Made by a program: the position numbers and the translations under genes. The notes under the pieces were generated by a model that worked only from the letters and a program-made list of their open reading frames with translations, searched no databases and was not told where the DNA came from. Positions 1 to 12,015 of a DNA stretch of 64,000 bases are shown here, piece after piece. Source of the stretch: Mastigias papua. Its lineage: Eukaryota > Cnidaria > Scyphozoa > Rhizostomeae > Mastigiidae. The stretch's first letter is position 1; every line of letters begins with the position of its first letter. Location: the NCBI GenBank assembly GCA_964019165.1, contig OZ025280.1, forward strand, positions 9,232,428-9,296,427. Direction: 5' to 3'.

Positions 1-1519
1 TATGCAACACGTTATTATAGTCAAATGTACACTTACATAATATAGTCAGTTCTGGCACATGTAAAGCACTTTAAAGCTGTAGGTAGTGTAAAAACAAAGA
101 CTAACGCTCATTTGACTACCAAACATTGTCTAAACTACTGGTATCAGTGTAACTGTAGATGTTAAAGTCGTTTAGTGCCTTAGATTGACACACTTCCACT
201 CAATGTCAAACATACAACAGTATATGCACATGTATGTTGTTATAGCTTGCAATGGGCCTAAACTGCATAAGTGAGCAAACACTGACAATACAGCAACCAA
301 TACAGTTCTAATGTTGATACGATATTATAAATACTCCATTGACAGCAAAGATGTGTTTAGATTACGGTTTTGAAATACGCAACACGTTATTATAGTCAAA
401 TGTAGCACTTACATAGTATAGTCAGTCTTGGTACGTGTAAAGCACTTTAAAGCTGTATTTAGTGTAAAAACAAAGACTAACGCTCATGTGACTACGAAAC
501 ATTGTCTAAACTACTGGTATCAGTGTAACTGTAGATGTTAAAGTCGTTTAGTGCCTTATATTGACACACTTCCACTCAATGTCAAACATACAACAGTATA
601 TGCACATGTATGTTGTTATAGCTTGCAATGGGCCTAAACTGCATAAGTGAGCAAACACTGACAATACAGCAACCAATACAGTTCTAATGTTGATACGATA
701 TTATAAATACTCCATTGACAGCAAAGATGTGTTTAGATAACGGTTTTGAAATACGCAACACGTTATTATAGTCAAATGTAGCACTTACATAGTATAGTCA
801 GTCTTGGTACTTGTAAAGCACTTTAAAGCTGTATTTAGTGTAAAAACAAAGACTAACGCTCATGTGACTACGAAACATTGTCTAAACTACTGGTATCAGT
901 GTAACTCTAGATGTTAAAGTCGTTTAGTGCCTTATATTGACACACTTCCACTCAATGTCAAACATACAACGGTATATGCACATGTATGTTGTTATAGCTT
1001 GCAATGGGCCTAAACTGCATAAGTGCGCAATCACTGACAATACAGCAACCAATACAGATCTAATAGTGATACGATATTATAAATACTCCATTGACAGCAA
1101 AGATGTGTTTAGATTATGGTTTGAACTATGCAACACGTTATTATAGTCAAATGTAGCACTTACATAGTATAGTCAGTTTTGGTACATGTAAAGCACTTTA
1201 AAGCTGTAGTTAGTGTAAAAACAAAGACTAACCCTCATTTGACTACGAAACATTGTCTAAACTACTGGTATCAGTGTAACTGTAGATGTTAAAGTCGTTT
1301 AGTGCCTTAGATTGACACACTTCCACTCAATGTCAAACATACAACAGTATATGCACATGTATGTTGTTATAGCTTGCAATCGGCCTAAACTGCATAAGTG
1401 AGCAAACACTGACAATACAGCAACCAACACAGATCTAATGGTGATACGATATTATAAATACTCCATTGACAGCAAAGATGTGTTTAGATTATGGTGTTGA
1501 ACTATGCAACACGTTATTA

Positions 1520-1621
1520 TAGTCAAATGTAGCACTTACATGGCATAGTCAGTAGTTGTACATGTAAAGCACTTTAAAGCTGTATGTAGTGTAAAAACAA
1601 AGACTAACGCTCATTTGACTA
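1520..1621. other. Conserved inverted repeat inside the monomer (representative copy)
   Basis: TAGTCAAATG at 1520-1529 is the exact reverse complement of CATTTGACTA at 1612-1621, with 82 bases between. These are monomer positions 18-27 and 110-119, and most units in the array have the pair. It could allow a hairpin or cruciform, or be a paired protein site. Function is unproven. Units following a class c tail usually read TAATCAAATG in the left arm, and many also read CATTTGTCTA in the right arm. The two changes do not restore pairing. Confidence 0.6.
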
Positions 1622-2254
1622 CGAAACATTGTCTAAACTACTGGTATCAGTGTAACTGTAGATGTTAAAGTCGTTTAGTGCCTTAGATTGACACACTTCC
1701 ACTCAATGTCAAACATACAACAGTATATGCACATGTATGTTGTTATAGCTTGCAATGGGCCTAAACTGCATAAGTGAGCAAACACTGACAATACAGCAAC
1801 CAATACAGTTCTAATGTTGATACGATATTATAAATACTCCATTGACAGCAAAGATGTGTTTAGATTACGGTTTTGAAATACGCAACACGTTATTATAGTC
1901 AAATGTAGCACTTACATAGTATAGTCAGTCTTGGTACGTGTAAAGCACTTTAAAGCTGTATTTAGTGTAAAAACAAAGACTAACCCTCATGTGACTACGA
2001 AACATTGTCTAAACTACTGGTATCAGTGTAACTGTAGATGTTAAAGTCGTTTAGTGCCTTATATTGACACACTTCCACTCAATGTCAAACATACAACAGT
2101 ATATGCACATGTATGTTGTTATAGCTTGCAATGGGCCTAAACTGCATAAGTGAGCAAACACTGACAATACAGCAACCAATACAGATCTAATGGTGATACG
2201 ATATTATAAATGCTCGATTGACAGCAAAGATGTGTTTAGATTATGGTGTTGAAC

Positions 2255-2619
2255 TATGCAACACGTTATTGTAGCACTTACATAGTATAGTCAGTTTTGG
2301 CACATGTAAAGCACTTTAAAGCTGTATTTAGTGTAAAAACAAAGACTAACGCTCATTTGACTACGAAACATTGTCTAAACTACTGGTATCAGTGTAACTG
2401 CAGATGTTAAAGTCGTTTAGTGCCTTAGATTGACACACTTCCACTCAATGTCAAACATACAACAGTATATGCACATGTATGTTGTTATAGCTTGCAATGG
2501 GCCTAAACTGCATAAGTGAGCAAACACTGACAATACAGCAACCAATACAGATCAAATAGCGATACGATATTATAAATACTCCATTGACAGCAAAGATGTG
2601 TTTAGATTATGGTTTGTAC
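2255..2619. repeat. Shortened 365-bp monomer with a 10-bp deletion
   Basis: Monomer 7 runs GTTATT directly into GTAGCACTT at 2270/2271, lacking the ten bases ATAGTCAAAT found there in other units. It also lacks one T near its end (GGTTTG for GGTTTTG), giving 365 bp, the shortest unit in the window. The deletion removes the left arm of the conserved inverted repeat. I saw no other unit with it, so it appears private and not amplified. Confidence 0.95.
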
Positions 2620-5250
2620 TATGCAACACGTTATTATAGTCAAATGTAGCACTTACATAGTATAGTCAGTTTTGGTACATGTAAAGCACGGTAAAGCTGT
2701 AGTTAGTGTAAAAACAAAAACTAACCCTCCTTTGACTACGAAACATTGTCTAAACTACTGGTATCAGTGTAACTGTAGATGTTAAAGTCGTTTAGTGCCT
2801 TAGATTGACACACTTCCACTCAATGTCAAACATACAACAGTATATGCACATGTATGTTGTTATAGCTTGCAATGGGCCTGAACTGCATAAGTGAGCAAAC
2901 ACTGACAATACAGCAACCAATACAGATCTAATGGTGATACGATATTATAAATGCTCGATTGACAGCAAAGATGTGTTTAGATTATGGTTTTGAACTATGC
3001 AACACGTTATTATAGTCAAATGTAGCACTTACATAATATAGTCAGTTTTGGCACATGTAAAGCACTTTAAAGCTGTATTTAGTGTAAAAACAAAGACTAA
3101 CCCTCATTTGACTACGAAACATTGTGTAAACTACTGGTATCAGTGTAACTGTAGATGTTAAAGTCGTTTAGTGCCTTAGATTGACACACTTCCACTCAAT
3201 GTCAAACATACAACAGTATATGCACATGTATGTTGTTATAGCTTGCAATGGGCCTAAACTGCATAAGTGAGCAAACACTGACAATACAGCAACCAATACA
3301 GATCTAATAGTGATACGATATTATAAATACTCCATTGACAGCAAAGATGTGTTTAGATTATGGTTTGTACTATGCAACACGTTATTATAGTCAAATGTAG
3401 CACTTACTTAGTATATTCAGTTTTGGTACATGTACAGCTCGTTAAAGCTGTATTTAGTGTAGAAACAAAGACTAACCCTCATTTGACTACGAAACATTGT
3501 CTAAACTACTGGTATCACTGTAACTGTAGATGTTAAAGTCGTTTAGTGCCTTAGATTGACACACTTCCACTCAATGTCAAACATACAACAGTATATGCAC
3601 ATGTATGTTGTTATAGCTTGCAATGGGCCTAAACTGCATAAGTGAGCAAACACTGACAATACAGCAACCAATACAGATCTAATGGTGATACGAAATTATA
3701 AATACTCCATTGACAGCAAAGATGTGTTTAGATTATGGTTTTGAACTATGCAACACGTTGTTATAGTCAAATGTAGCACTTACATAGTATAGTCAGTTTT
3801 GGTACATGTAAAGCACTTTAAAGCTGTAGTTAGTGTAAAAACAAAGACTAACGCTCATTTGACTACGAAACATTGTCTAAACTACTGGTATCAGTGTAAC
3901 TGTAGATGTTAAAGTCATTTAGTGCCTTAGATTGACACACTTCCACTCAATGTCAAACATACAACAGTATATGCACATGTATGTTGTTATAGCTTGCAAT
4001 GGGCCTAAACTGCATACGTGAGCAAACACTGACAATACAGCAACCAATACAGATCTAATGGTGATACGATATTATACCTGCTAGATTGACAGCAAAGATA
4101 TGTTTAGATTATGGTTTTGAACTATGCAACACGTTATTATAGTCAAATGTAGCACTTACATAGTATAGTCAGTTTTGGTACATGTAAAGCACTTTAAAGC
4201 TGTAGTTAGTGTAAAAACAAAGACTAACCCTCATTTGACTACGAAACATTGTCTAAACTACTGGTATCAGTGTAATTGTAGATGTTAAAGTCGTTTAGTG
4301 CCTTAGATTGACACACTTCCACTCAATGTGAAACATACAACAGTATATGCACATGTATGTTGTTATAGCTTGCAATGGTCCTAAACAGCTTAAGTGAGCA
4401 AACACTGACAATACAGCAACCAATACAGATCTAATGGTGATACGATATTATAAATGCTCTATTGACAGCAAAGATGTGTTTAGATTATGGTTTTGAACTA
4501 TGCAACACGTTATTATAGTCAAATGTAGCACTTACATAGTATAGTCAGTTTTGGTACATGTAAAGCACTTTAAAGCTGTATTTAGTGTAAAAACAAAGAC
4601 TAACCCTCATTTGACTACGAAACATTGTGTAAACTACTGGTATCAGTGTAACTGTAGATGTTAAAGTCGTTTAGTGCCTTAGATTGACACACTTCCACTC
4701 AATGTCAAACATACAACAGTATATGCACATGTATGTTGTTATAGCTTGCAATGGGCCTAAACTGCATAAGTGAGCAAACACTGACAATACAGCAACCAAT
4801 ACAGATCTAATGGTGATACGATATTATAAATACTCCATTGACAGCAAAGATGTGTTTAGATTATGGTTTTGAACTATGCAACACGTTATTATAGTCAAAT
4901 GTAGCACTTACATAGAATAGTCAGTTTTGGTACATGTAAAGCACTTTAAAGCTGTAGTTAGTGTAAAAACAAAGACTAACGCTCATTTGACTACGAAACA
5001 TTGTCTAAACTACTGGTATAAGTGTAACTGTAGATGTTAAAGTCGTTTAGTGCCTTAGATTGACACACGTCCACTCAATGTCAAACATACAACAGTATAT
5101 GCACATGTATGTTGTTATAGCTTGCAATGGTCCTAAACAGCTTAAGTGAGCAAACACTGACAATACAGCAACCAATACAGATCTAATGGTGATACGATAT
5201 TATAAATGCTCTATTGACAGCAAAGATGTGTTTAGATTATGGTTTTGAAC

Positions 5251-7505
5251 TATGCAACACGTTATTATAGTCAAATGTAGCACTTACATAGTATAGTCAG
5301 TTTTGGTACATGTAAAGCACTTTAAAGCTGTATTTAGTGTAAAAACAAAGACTAACCCTCATTTGACTACGAAACATTGTGTAAACTACTGGTATCAGTG
5401 TAACTGTAGATGTTAAAGTCGTTTAGTGCCTTAGATTGACACACTTCCACTCAATGTCAAACATACAACAGTATATGCACATGTATGTTGTTATAGCTTG
5501 CAATGGGCCTAAACTGCATAAGTGAGCAAACACTGACAATACAGCAACCAATACAGATCTAATGGTGATACGATATTATAAATACTCCATTGACAGCAAA
5601 GATGTGTTTAGATTATGGTTTTGAACTATGCAACACGTTATTATAGTCAAATGTAGCACTTACATAGAATAGTCAGTTTTGGTACATGTAAAGCACTTTA
5701 AAGCTGTAGTTAGTGTAAAAACAAAGACTAACGCTCATTTGACTACGAAACATTGTCTAAACTACTGGTATCAGTGTAACTGTAGATGGTAAAGTCATTT
5801 AGTGCCTTAGATTGACACACTTCCACTCAATGTCAAACATACAACAGTGTATGCACATGTATGTTGTTATAGCTTGCAATGGGCCTAAACTGCATACGTG
5901 AGCAAACACTGACAATACAGCAACCAATACAGATCTAATGGTGATACGATATTATACCTGCTAGATTGACAGCAAAGATATGTTTAGATTATGGTTTTGA
6001 GCTATGCAACACGTTATTATAGTCAAATGTAGCACTTACATAGTATAGTCAGTTTTGGTACATGTAAAGCACTTTAAAGCTGTATTTAGTGTAAAAACAA
6101 AGACTAACCCTCATTTGACTACGAAACATTGTGTAAACTACTGGTATCAGTGTAACTGTAGATGTTAAAGTCGTTTAGTGCCTTAGATTGACACACTTCC
6201 ACTCAATGTCAAACATACAACAGTATATGCACATGTATGTTGTTATAGCTTGCAATGGGCCTAAACTGCATAAGTGAGCAAACACTGACAATACAGCAAC
6301 CAATACAGATCTAATGGTGATACGAAATTATAAATACTCCATTGACAGCAAAGATGTGTTTAGATTATGGTTTTGAACTATGCAACACGTTATTATAGTC
6401 AAATGTAGCACTTACATAGTATAGTCAGTTTTGGTACATGTAAAGCACTTTAAAGCTGTAGTTAGTGTAAAAACAAAGACTAACGCTCATTTGACTACGA
6501 AACATTGTCTAAACTACTGGTTTCAGTGTAACTGTAGATGTTAAAGTCGTTTAGTGCCTTAGATTGACACACTTCCACTCAATGTGAAACATACAACAGT
6601 ATATGCACATGTATGTTGTTATAGCTTGCAATGGGCCTCAACTGCATAAGTGAGCAAACACTGACAATACAGCAACCAATACAGATCTAAAGGTGATACG
6701 ATATTATACCTGCTCGAATGACGCAAAGATGTGTTTAGATTATGGTTTTGAACTATGCAACACGTTATTATAGTCAAATGTAGCACTTACATAATATAGT
6801 CAGTTTTGGTACATGTAAAGCACTTTAAAGCTGTATTTAGTGTAAAAACAAAGACTAACCCTCATTTGACTACGAAACATTGTCTAAACTACTGGTATCA
6901 GTGTAACTGTAGATGTTAAAGTCGTTTAGTGCCTTAGATTGACACACTTCCACTCAATGTGAAACATACAACAGTATATGCACATGTATGTTGTTATAGC
7001 TTGCAATGGGCCTAAACTGCATAAGTGAGCAAACACTGACAATACAGCAACCAATACAGATCTAATGGTGATATGATATTATAAATACTCCATTGACAGC
7101 AGAGATGTGTTTAGATCATGGTTTTGAACTATGCAACACGTTATTATAGTCAAATGTAGCACTTACATAGTATAGTCAGTTTTGGTACATGTAAAGCACT
7201 TTAAAGCTGTAGTTAGTGTAAAAACAAAGACTAACCCTCATTTGACTACGAAACATTGTCTAAACTACTGGTATAAGTGTAACTGTAGATGTTAAAGTCG
7301 TTTAGTGCCTTAGATTGACACACGTCCACTCAATGTCAAACATACAACAGTATATGCACATGTATGTTGTTATAGCTTGCAATGGTCCTAAACAGCTTAA
7401 GTGAGCAAACACTGACAATACAGCAACCAATACAGATCTAATGGTGATACGATATTATAAATGCTCTATTGACAGCAAAGATGTGTTTAGATTATGGTTT
7501 TGAAC
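5251..7505. repeat. First copy of the 2255-bp 6-mer
   Basis: Monomers 15-20. Private markers in order are TGTGTAAAC (unit 15), CATAGAATAG and the CCTGCTAG tail (unit 16), GAGCTATGC at the start of unit 17, TTTCAGTG (unit 18), the GCTCGAATGACGC tail at the end of unit 18, and ATATGATATT with GCAGAG...TCATGG (unit 19). Unit 20 has GGTATAAGTG, CACACGTCC, GGTCCTAAACAGCTTAAG and an AATGCTCTATTG tail. The choice of first unit is arbitrary, because homology to the next copy starts inside unit 14. Confidence 0.88.
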
Positions 7506-9384
7506 TATGCAACACGTTATTATAGTCAAATGTAGCACTTACATAGTATAGTCAGTTTTGGTACATGTAAAGCACTTTAAAGCTGTATTTAGTGTAAAAA
7601 CAAAGACTAACCCTCATTTGACTACGAAACATTGTGTAAACTACTGGTATCAGTGTAACTGTAGATGTTAAAGTCGTTTAGTGCCTTAGATTGACACACT
7701 TCCACTCAATGTCAAACATACAACAGTATATGCACATGTATGTTGTTATAGCTTGCAATGGGCCTAAACTGCATAAGTGAGCAAACACTGACAATACAGC
7801 AACCAATACAGATCTAATGGTGATACGATATTATAAATACTCCATTGACAGCAAAGATGTGTTTAGATTATGGTTTTGAACTATGCAACACGTTATTATA
7901 GTCAAATGTAGCACTTACATAGAATAGTCAGTTTTGGTACATGTAAAGCACTTTAAAGCTGTAGTTAGTGTAAAAACAAAGACTAACGCTCATTTGACTA
8001 CGAAACATTGTCTAAACTACTGGTATCAGTGTAACTGTAGATGGTAAAGTCATTTAGTGCCTTAGATTGACACACTTCCACTCAATGTCAAACATACAAC
8101 AGTGTATGCACATGTATGTTGTTATAGCTTGCAATGGGCCTAAACTGCATACGTGAGCAAACACTGACAATACAGCAACCAATACAGATCTAATGGTGAT
8201 ACGATATTATACCTGCTAGATTGACAGCAAAGATATGTTTAGATTATGGTTTTGAGCTATGCAACACGTTATTATAGTCAAATGTAGCACTTACATAGTA
8301 TAGTCAGTTTTGGTACATGTAAAGCACTTTAAAGCTGTATTTAGTGTAAAAACAAAGACTAACCCTCATTTGACTACGAAACATTGTCTAAACTACTGGT
8401 ATCAGTGTAACTGTAGATGTTAAAGTCGTTTAGTGCCTTAGATTGACACACTTCCACTCAATGTCAAACATACAACAGTATATGCACATGTATGTTGTTA
8501 TAGCTTGCAATGGGCCTAAACTGCATAAGTGAGCAAACACTGACAATACAGCAACCAATACAGATCTAATGGTGATACGAAATTATAAATACTCCATTGA
8601 CAGCAAAGATGTGTTTAGATTATGGTTTTGAACTATGCAACACGTTATTATAGTCAAATGTAGCACTTACATAGTATAGTCAGTTTTGGTACATGTAAAG
8701 CACTTTAAAGCTGTAGTTAGTGTAAAAACAAAGACTAACGCTCATTTGACTACGAAACATTGTCTAAACTACTGGTTTCAGTGTAACTGTAGATGTTAAA
8801 GTCGTTTAGTGCCTTAGATTGACACACTTCCACTCAATGTGAAACATACAACAGTATATGCACATGTATGTTGTTATAGCTTGCAATGGGCCTCAACTGC
8901 ATAAGTGAGCAAACACTGACAATACAGCAACCAATACAGATCTAAAGGTGATACGATATTATACCTGCTCGAATGACGCAAAGATGTGTTTAGATTATGG
9001 TTTTGAACTATGCAACACGTTATTATAGTCAAATGTAGCACTTACATAATATAGTCAGTTTTGGTACATGTAAAGCACTTTAAAGCTGTATTTAGTGTAA
9101 AAACAAAGACTAACCCTCATTTGACTACGAAACATTGTCTAAACTACTGGTATCAGTGTAACTGTAGATGTTAAAGTCGTTTAGTGCCTTAGATTGACAC
9201 ACTTCCACTCAATGTGAAACATACAACAGTATATGCACATGTATGTTGTTATAGCTTGCAATGGGCCTAAACTGCATAAGTGAGCAAACACTGACAATAC
9301 AGCAACCAATACAGATCTAATGGTGATATGATATTATAAATACTCCATTGACAGCAGAGATGTGTTTAGATCATGGTTTTGAAC
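7506..9384. repeat. Second copy of the 6-mer series, five units (monomers 21-25)
   Basis: Units 21-25 match units 15-19 at a constant offset of 2255 bp, including CATAGAATAG, the CCTGCTAG tail, GAGCTATGC, TTTCAGTG and GCTCGAATGACGC. One clear difference is TTGTCTAAAC in unit 23 where unit 17 has TTGTGTAAAC. The expected sixth unit is replaced by a different monomer type (unit 26, ending CTAACGGTGATATG), so the repeat changes register here. Confidence 0.85.
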
Positions 9385-10136
9385 TATGCAACACGTTATT
9401 ATAGTCAAATGTAGCACTTACATAGTATAGTCAGTTTTGGTACATGTAAAGCACTTTAAAGCTGTAGTTAGTGTAAAAACAAAGACTAACCCTCATTTGA
9501 CTACGAAACATTGTCTAAACTACTGGTATCAGTGTAACTGTAGATGTTAAAGTCGTTTAGTGCCTTAGATTGACACACTTCCACTCAATGTCAAACATAC
9601 AACAGTATATGCACATGTATGTTGTTATAGCTTGCAATGGGCCTAAACTGCATAAGTGAGCAAACACTGACAATACAGCAACCAATACAGATCTAACGGT
9701 GATATGATATTATAAATACTCCATTGACAGCAGAGATGTGTTTAGATCATGGTTTTGAACTATGCAACACGTTATTATAGTCAAATGTAGCACTTACATA
9801 ATATAGTCAGTTTTGGTACATGTAAAGCACTTTAAAGCTGTATTTAGTGTAAAAACAAAGTCTAACGCTCATTTGACTACGAAACATTGTCTAAACTACT
9901 GGTATCAGTGTAACTGTAGATGTTAAAGTCGTTTAGTGCCTTAGATTGACACACTTCCACTCAATGTCAAACATACAACAGTATATGCACATGTATATTG
10001 TTAGAGCTTGCAATGGGCCTAAACTGCATAAGTGAGCAAACACTGACAATACAGCAACCAATACAGATCTAATGGTGATATGATATTATAAATACTCCAT
10101 TGACAGCAGAGATGTGTTTAGATCATGGTTTTGAGC
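8258..10136. repeat. First copy of the 1879-bp 5-mer (monomers 23-27)
   Basis: Units 23-27 start at 8258, 8634, 9009, 9385 and 9761 and are repeated by units 28-32 at +1879 bp. Shared markers are TTTCAGTG, ACCTGCTC with GACGCAAAG, CTAACGGTGATATG, AAAGTCTAACGC and GTATATTGTTAGAGC. It overlaps the second 6-mer copy, so one set of monomers has been amplified twice in different registers. Confidence 0.88.
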
Positions 10137-12015
10137 TATGCAACACGTTATTATAGTCAAATGTAGCACTTACATAGTATAGTCAGTTTTGGTACATGTA
10201 AAGCACTTTAAAGCTGTATTTAGTGTAAAAACAAAGACTAACCCTCATTTGACTACGAAACATTGTGTAAACTACTGGTATCAGTGTAACTGTAGATGTT
10301 AAAGTCGTTTAGTGCCTTAGATTGACACACTTCCACTCAATGTCAAACATACAACAGTATATGCACATGTATGTTGTTATAGCTTGCAATGGGCCTAAAC
10401 TGCATAAGTGAGCAAACACTGACAATACAGCAACCAATACAGATCTAATGGTGATACGAAATTATAAATACTCCATTGACAGCAAAGATGTGTTTAGATT
10501 ATGGTTTTGAACTATGCAACACGTTATTATAGTCAAATGTAGCACTTACATAGTATAGTCAGTTTTGGTACATGTAAAGCACTTTAAAGCTGTAGTTAGT
10601 GTAAAAACAAAGACTAACGCTCATTTGACTACGAAACATTGTCTAAACTACTGGTTTCAGTGTAACTGTAGATGTTAAAGTCGTTTAGTGCCTTAGATTG
10701 ACACACTTCCACTCAATGTGAAACATACAACAGTATATGCACATGTATGTTGTTATAGCTTGCAATGGGCCTCAACTGCATAAGTGAGCAAACACTGACA
10801 ATACAGCAACCAATACAGATCTAATGGTGATACGATATTATACCTGCTCGATTGACGCAAAGATGTGTTTAGATTATGGTTTTGAACTATGCAACACGTT
10901 ATTATAGTCAAATGTAGCACTTACATAATATAGTCAGTTTTGGTACATGTAAAGCACTTTAAAGCTGTATTTAGTGTAAAAACAAAGACTAACCCTCATT
11001 TGACTACGAAACATTGTCTAAACTACTGGTATCAGTGTAACTGTAGATGTTAAAGTCGTTTAGTGCCTTAGATTGACACACTTCCACTCAATGTGAAACA
11101 TACAACAGTATATGCACATGTATGTTGTTATAGCTTGCAATGGGCCTAAACTGCATAAGTGAGCAAACACTGACAATACAGCAACCAATACAGATCTAAT
11201 GGTGATATGATATTATAAATACTCCATTGACAGCAGAGATGTGTTTAGATCATGGTTTTGAACTATGCAACACGTTATTATAGTCAAATGTAGCACTTAC
11301 ATAGTATAGTCAGTTTTGGTACATGTAAAGCACTTTAAAGCTGTAGTTAGTGTAAAAACAAAGACTAACCCTCATTTGACTACGAAACATTGTCTAAACT
11401 ACTGGTATCAGTGTAACTGTAGATGTTAAAGTCGTTTAGTGCCTTAGATTGACACACTTCCACTCAATGTCAAACATACAACAGTATATGCACATGTATG
11501 TTGTTATAGCTTGCAATGGGCCTAAACTGCATAAGTGAGCAAACACTGACAATACAGCAACCAATACAGATCTAACGGTGATATGATATTATAAATACTC
11601 CATTGACAGCAGAGATGTGTTTAGATCATGGTTTTGAACTATGCAACACGTTATTATAGTCAAATGTAGCACTTACATAGTATAGTCAGTTTTGGTACAT
11701 GTAAAGCACTGTAAAGCTGTATTTAGTGTAAAAACAAAGTCTAACGCTCATTTGACTACGAAACATTGTCTAAACTACTGGTATCAGTGTAACTGTAGAT
11801 GTTAAAGTCGTTTAGTGTCTTAGATTGACACACTTCCACTCAATGTCAAACATACAACAGTATATGCACATGTATATTGTTAGAGCTTGCAATGGGCCTA
11901 AACTGCATAAGTGAGCAAACACTGACAATACAGCAACCAATACAGATCTAATGGTGATACGATATTATAAATACTCCATTGACAGCAGAGATGTGTTTAG
12001 ATCATGGTTTTGAAC
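10137..12015. repeat. Second copy of the 1879-bp 5-mer (monomers 28-32)
   Basis: Repeats the preceding five units in order. Differences seen include ACCTGCTCGATTGACGC for GCTCGAATGACGC in unit 29 and TTAGTGTCTTAG in unit 32. ATCTAACGGTGATATG appears once more at 13450 (1880 bp after 11570), so a further degraded copy of part of the unit lies just downstream. Confidence 0.87.

Larger units (their letters stand above)
1..4122. repeat. Left heterogeneous block, monomers 1-11
   Basis: Monomer starts: 1, 376, 752, 1127, 1503, 1879, 2255, 2620, 2996, 3371, 3747. This part holds a local subfamily. Monomers 1, 2 and 5 read GTTCTAATGTTGATACG in the tail, and the unit after each begins TACGCAACAC instead of TATGCAACAC. 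Monomers 2 and 6 share GTCTTGGTACGTG, so units 1-2 and 5-6 are related at about 1.5 kb spacing (a 4-mer step). Monomers 2, 3 and 6 also read CTTATATTGACAC where most of the array has CTTAGATTGACAC. No clean higher-order period continues through the block. Monomer 7 carries a 10-bp deletion, listed separately. Confidence 0.9.
4123..12015. repeat. Higher-order repeat tract: 6-mer (2255 bp) passing into 5-mer (1879 bp), monomers 12-32
   Basis: Monomer starts: 4123, 4499, 4875, 5251, 5627, 6003, 6379, 6754, 7130, 7506, 7882, 8258, 8634, 9009, 9385, 9761, 10137, 10513, 10888, 11264, 11640. Linked variants recur at exact spacing. CACACGTCCACTC is at 5061 and 7316; CATAGAATAG at 5663 and 7918; the tail CCTGCTAGATTGACAG at about 5956 and 8211; TTTCAGTGTAACTG at 6521 and 8776. 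All four pairs are 2255 bp apart. TTTCAG then recurs at 10655 (1879 bp later), and ATCTAACGGTGATATG at 9691 and 11570 (1879 bp). Units 12-13 and 14-15 also match at 752 bp. Lengths equal 6 and 5 monomers with one 375-bp unit each. Confidence 0.92.

Noticed and set aside
937..1146. 69-codon plus-strand open frame, and similar ones at 21967-22155 and 38494-38703
   Set aside because: They begin at TTG in TTGACACAC. Each is open only because the usual AAGTGAGC (TGA stop) is changed by one base: AAGTGCGC, AAGTCAGC and AAGAGAGC respectively. Three unrelated single substitutions in a satellite do not make a gene.
2255..2619. Transposon excision or insertion scar at the 10-bp deletion
   Set aside because: There are no target-site duplication, terminal repeats or foreign bases. 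A simple deletion between short TTAT/TGTA-like sequences is enough.
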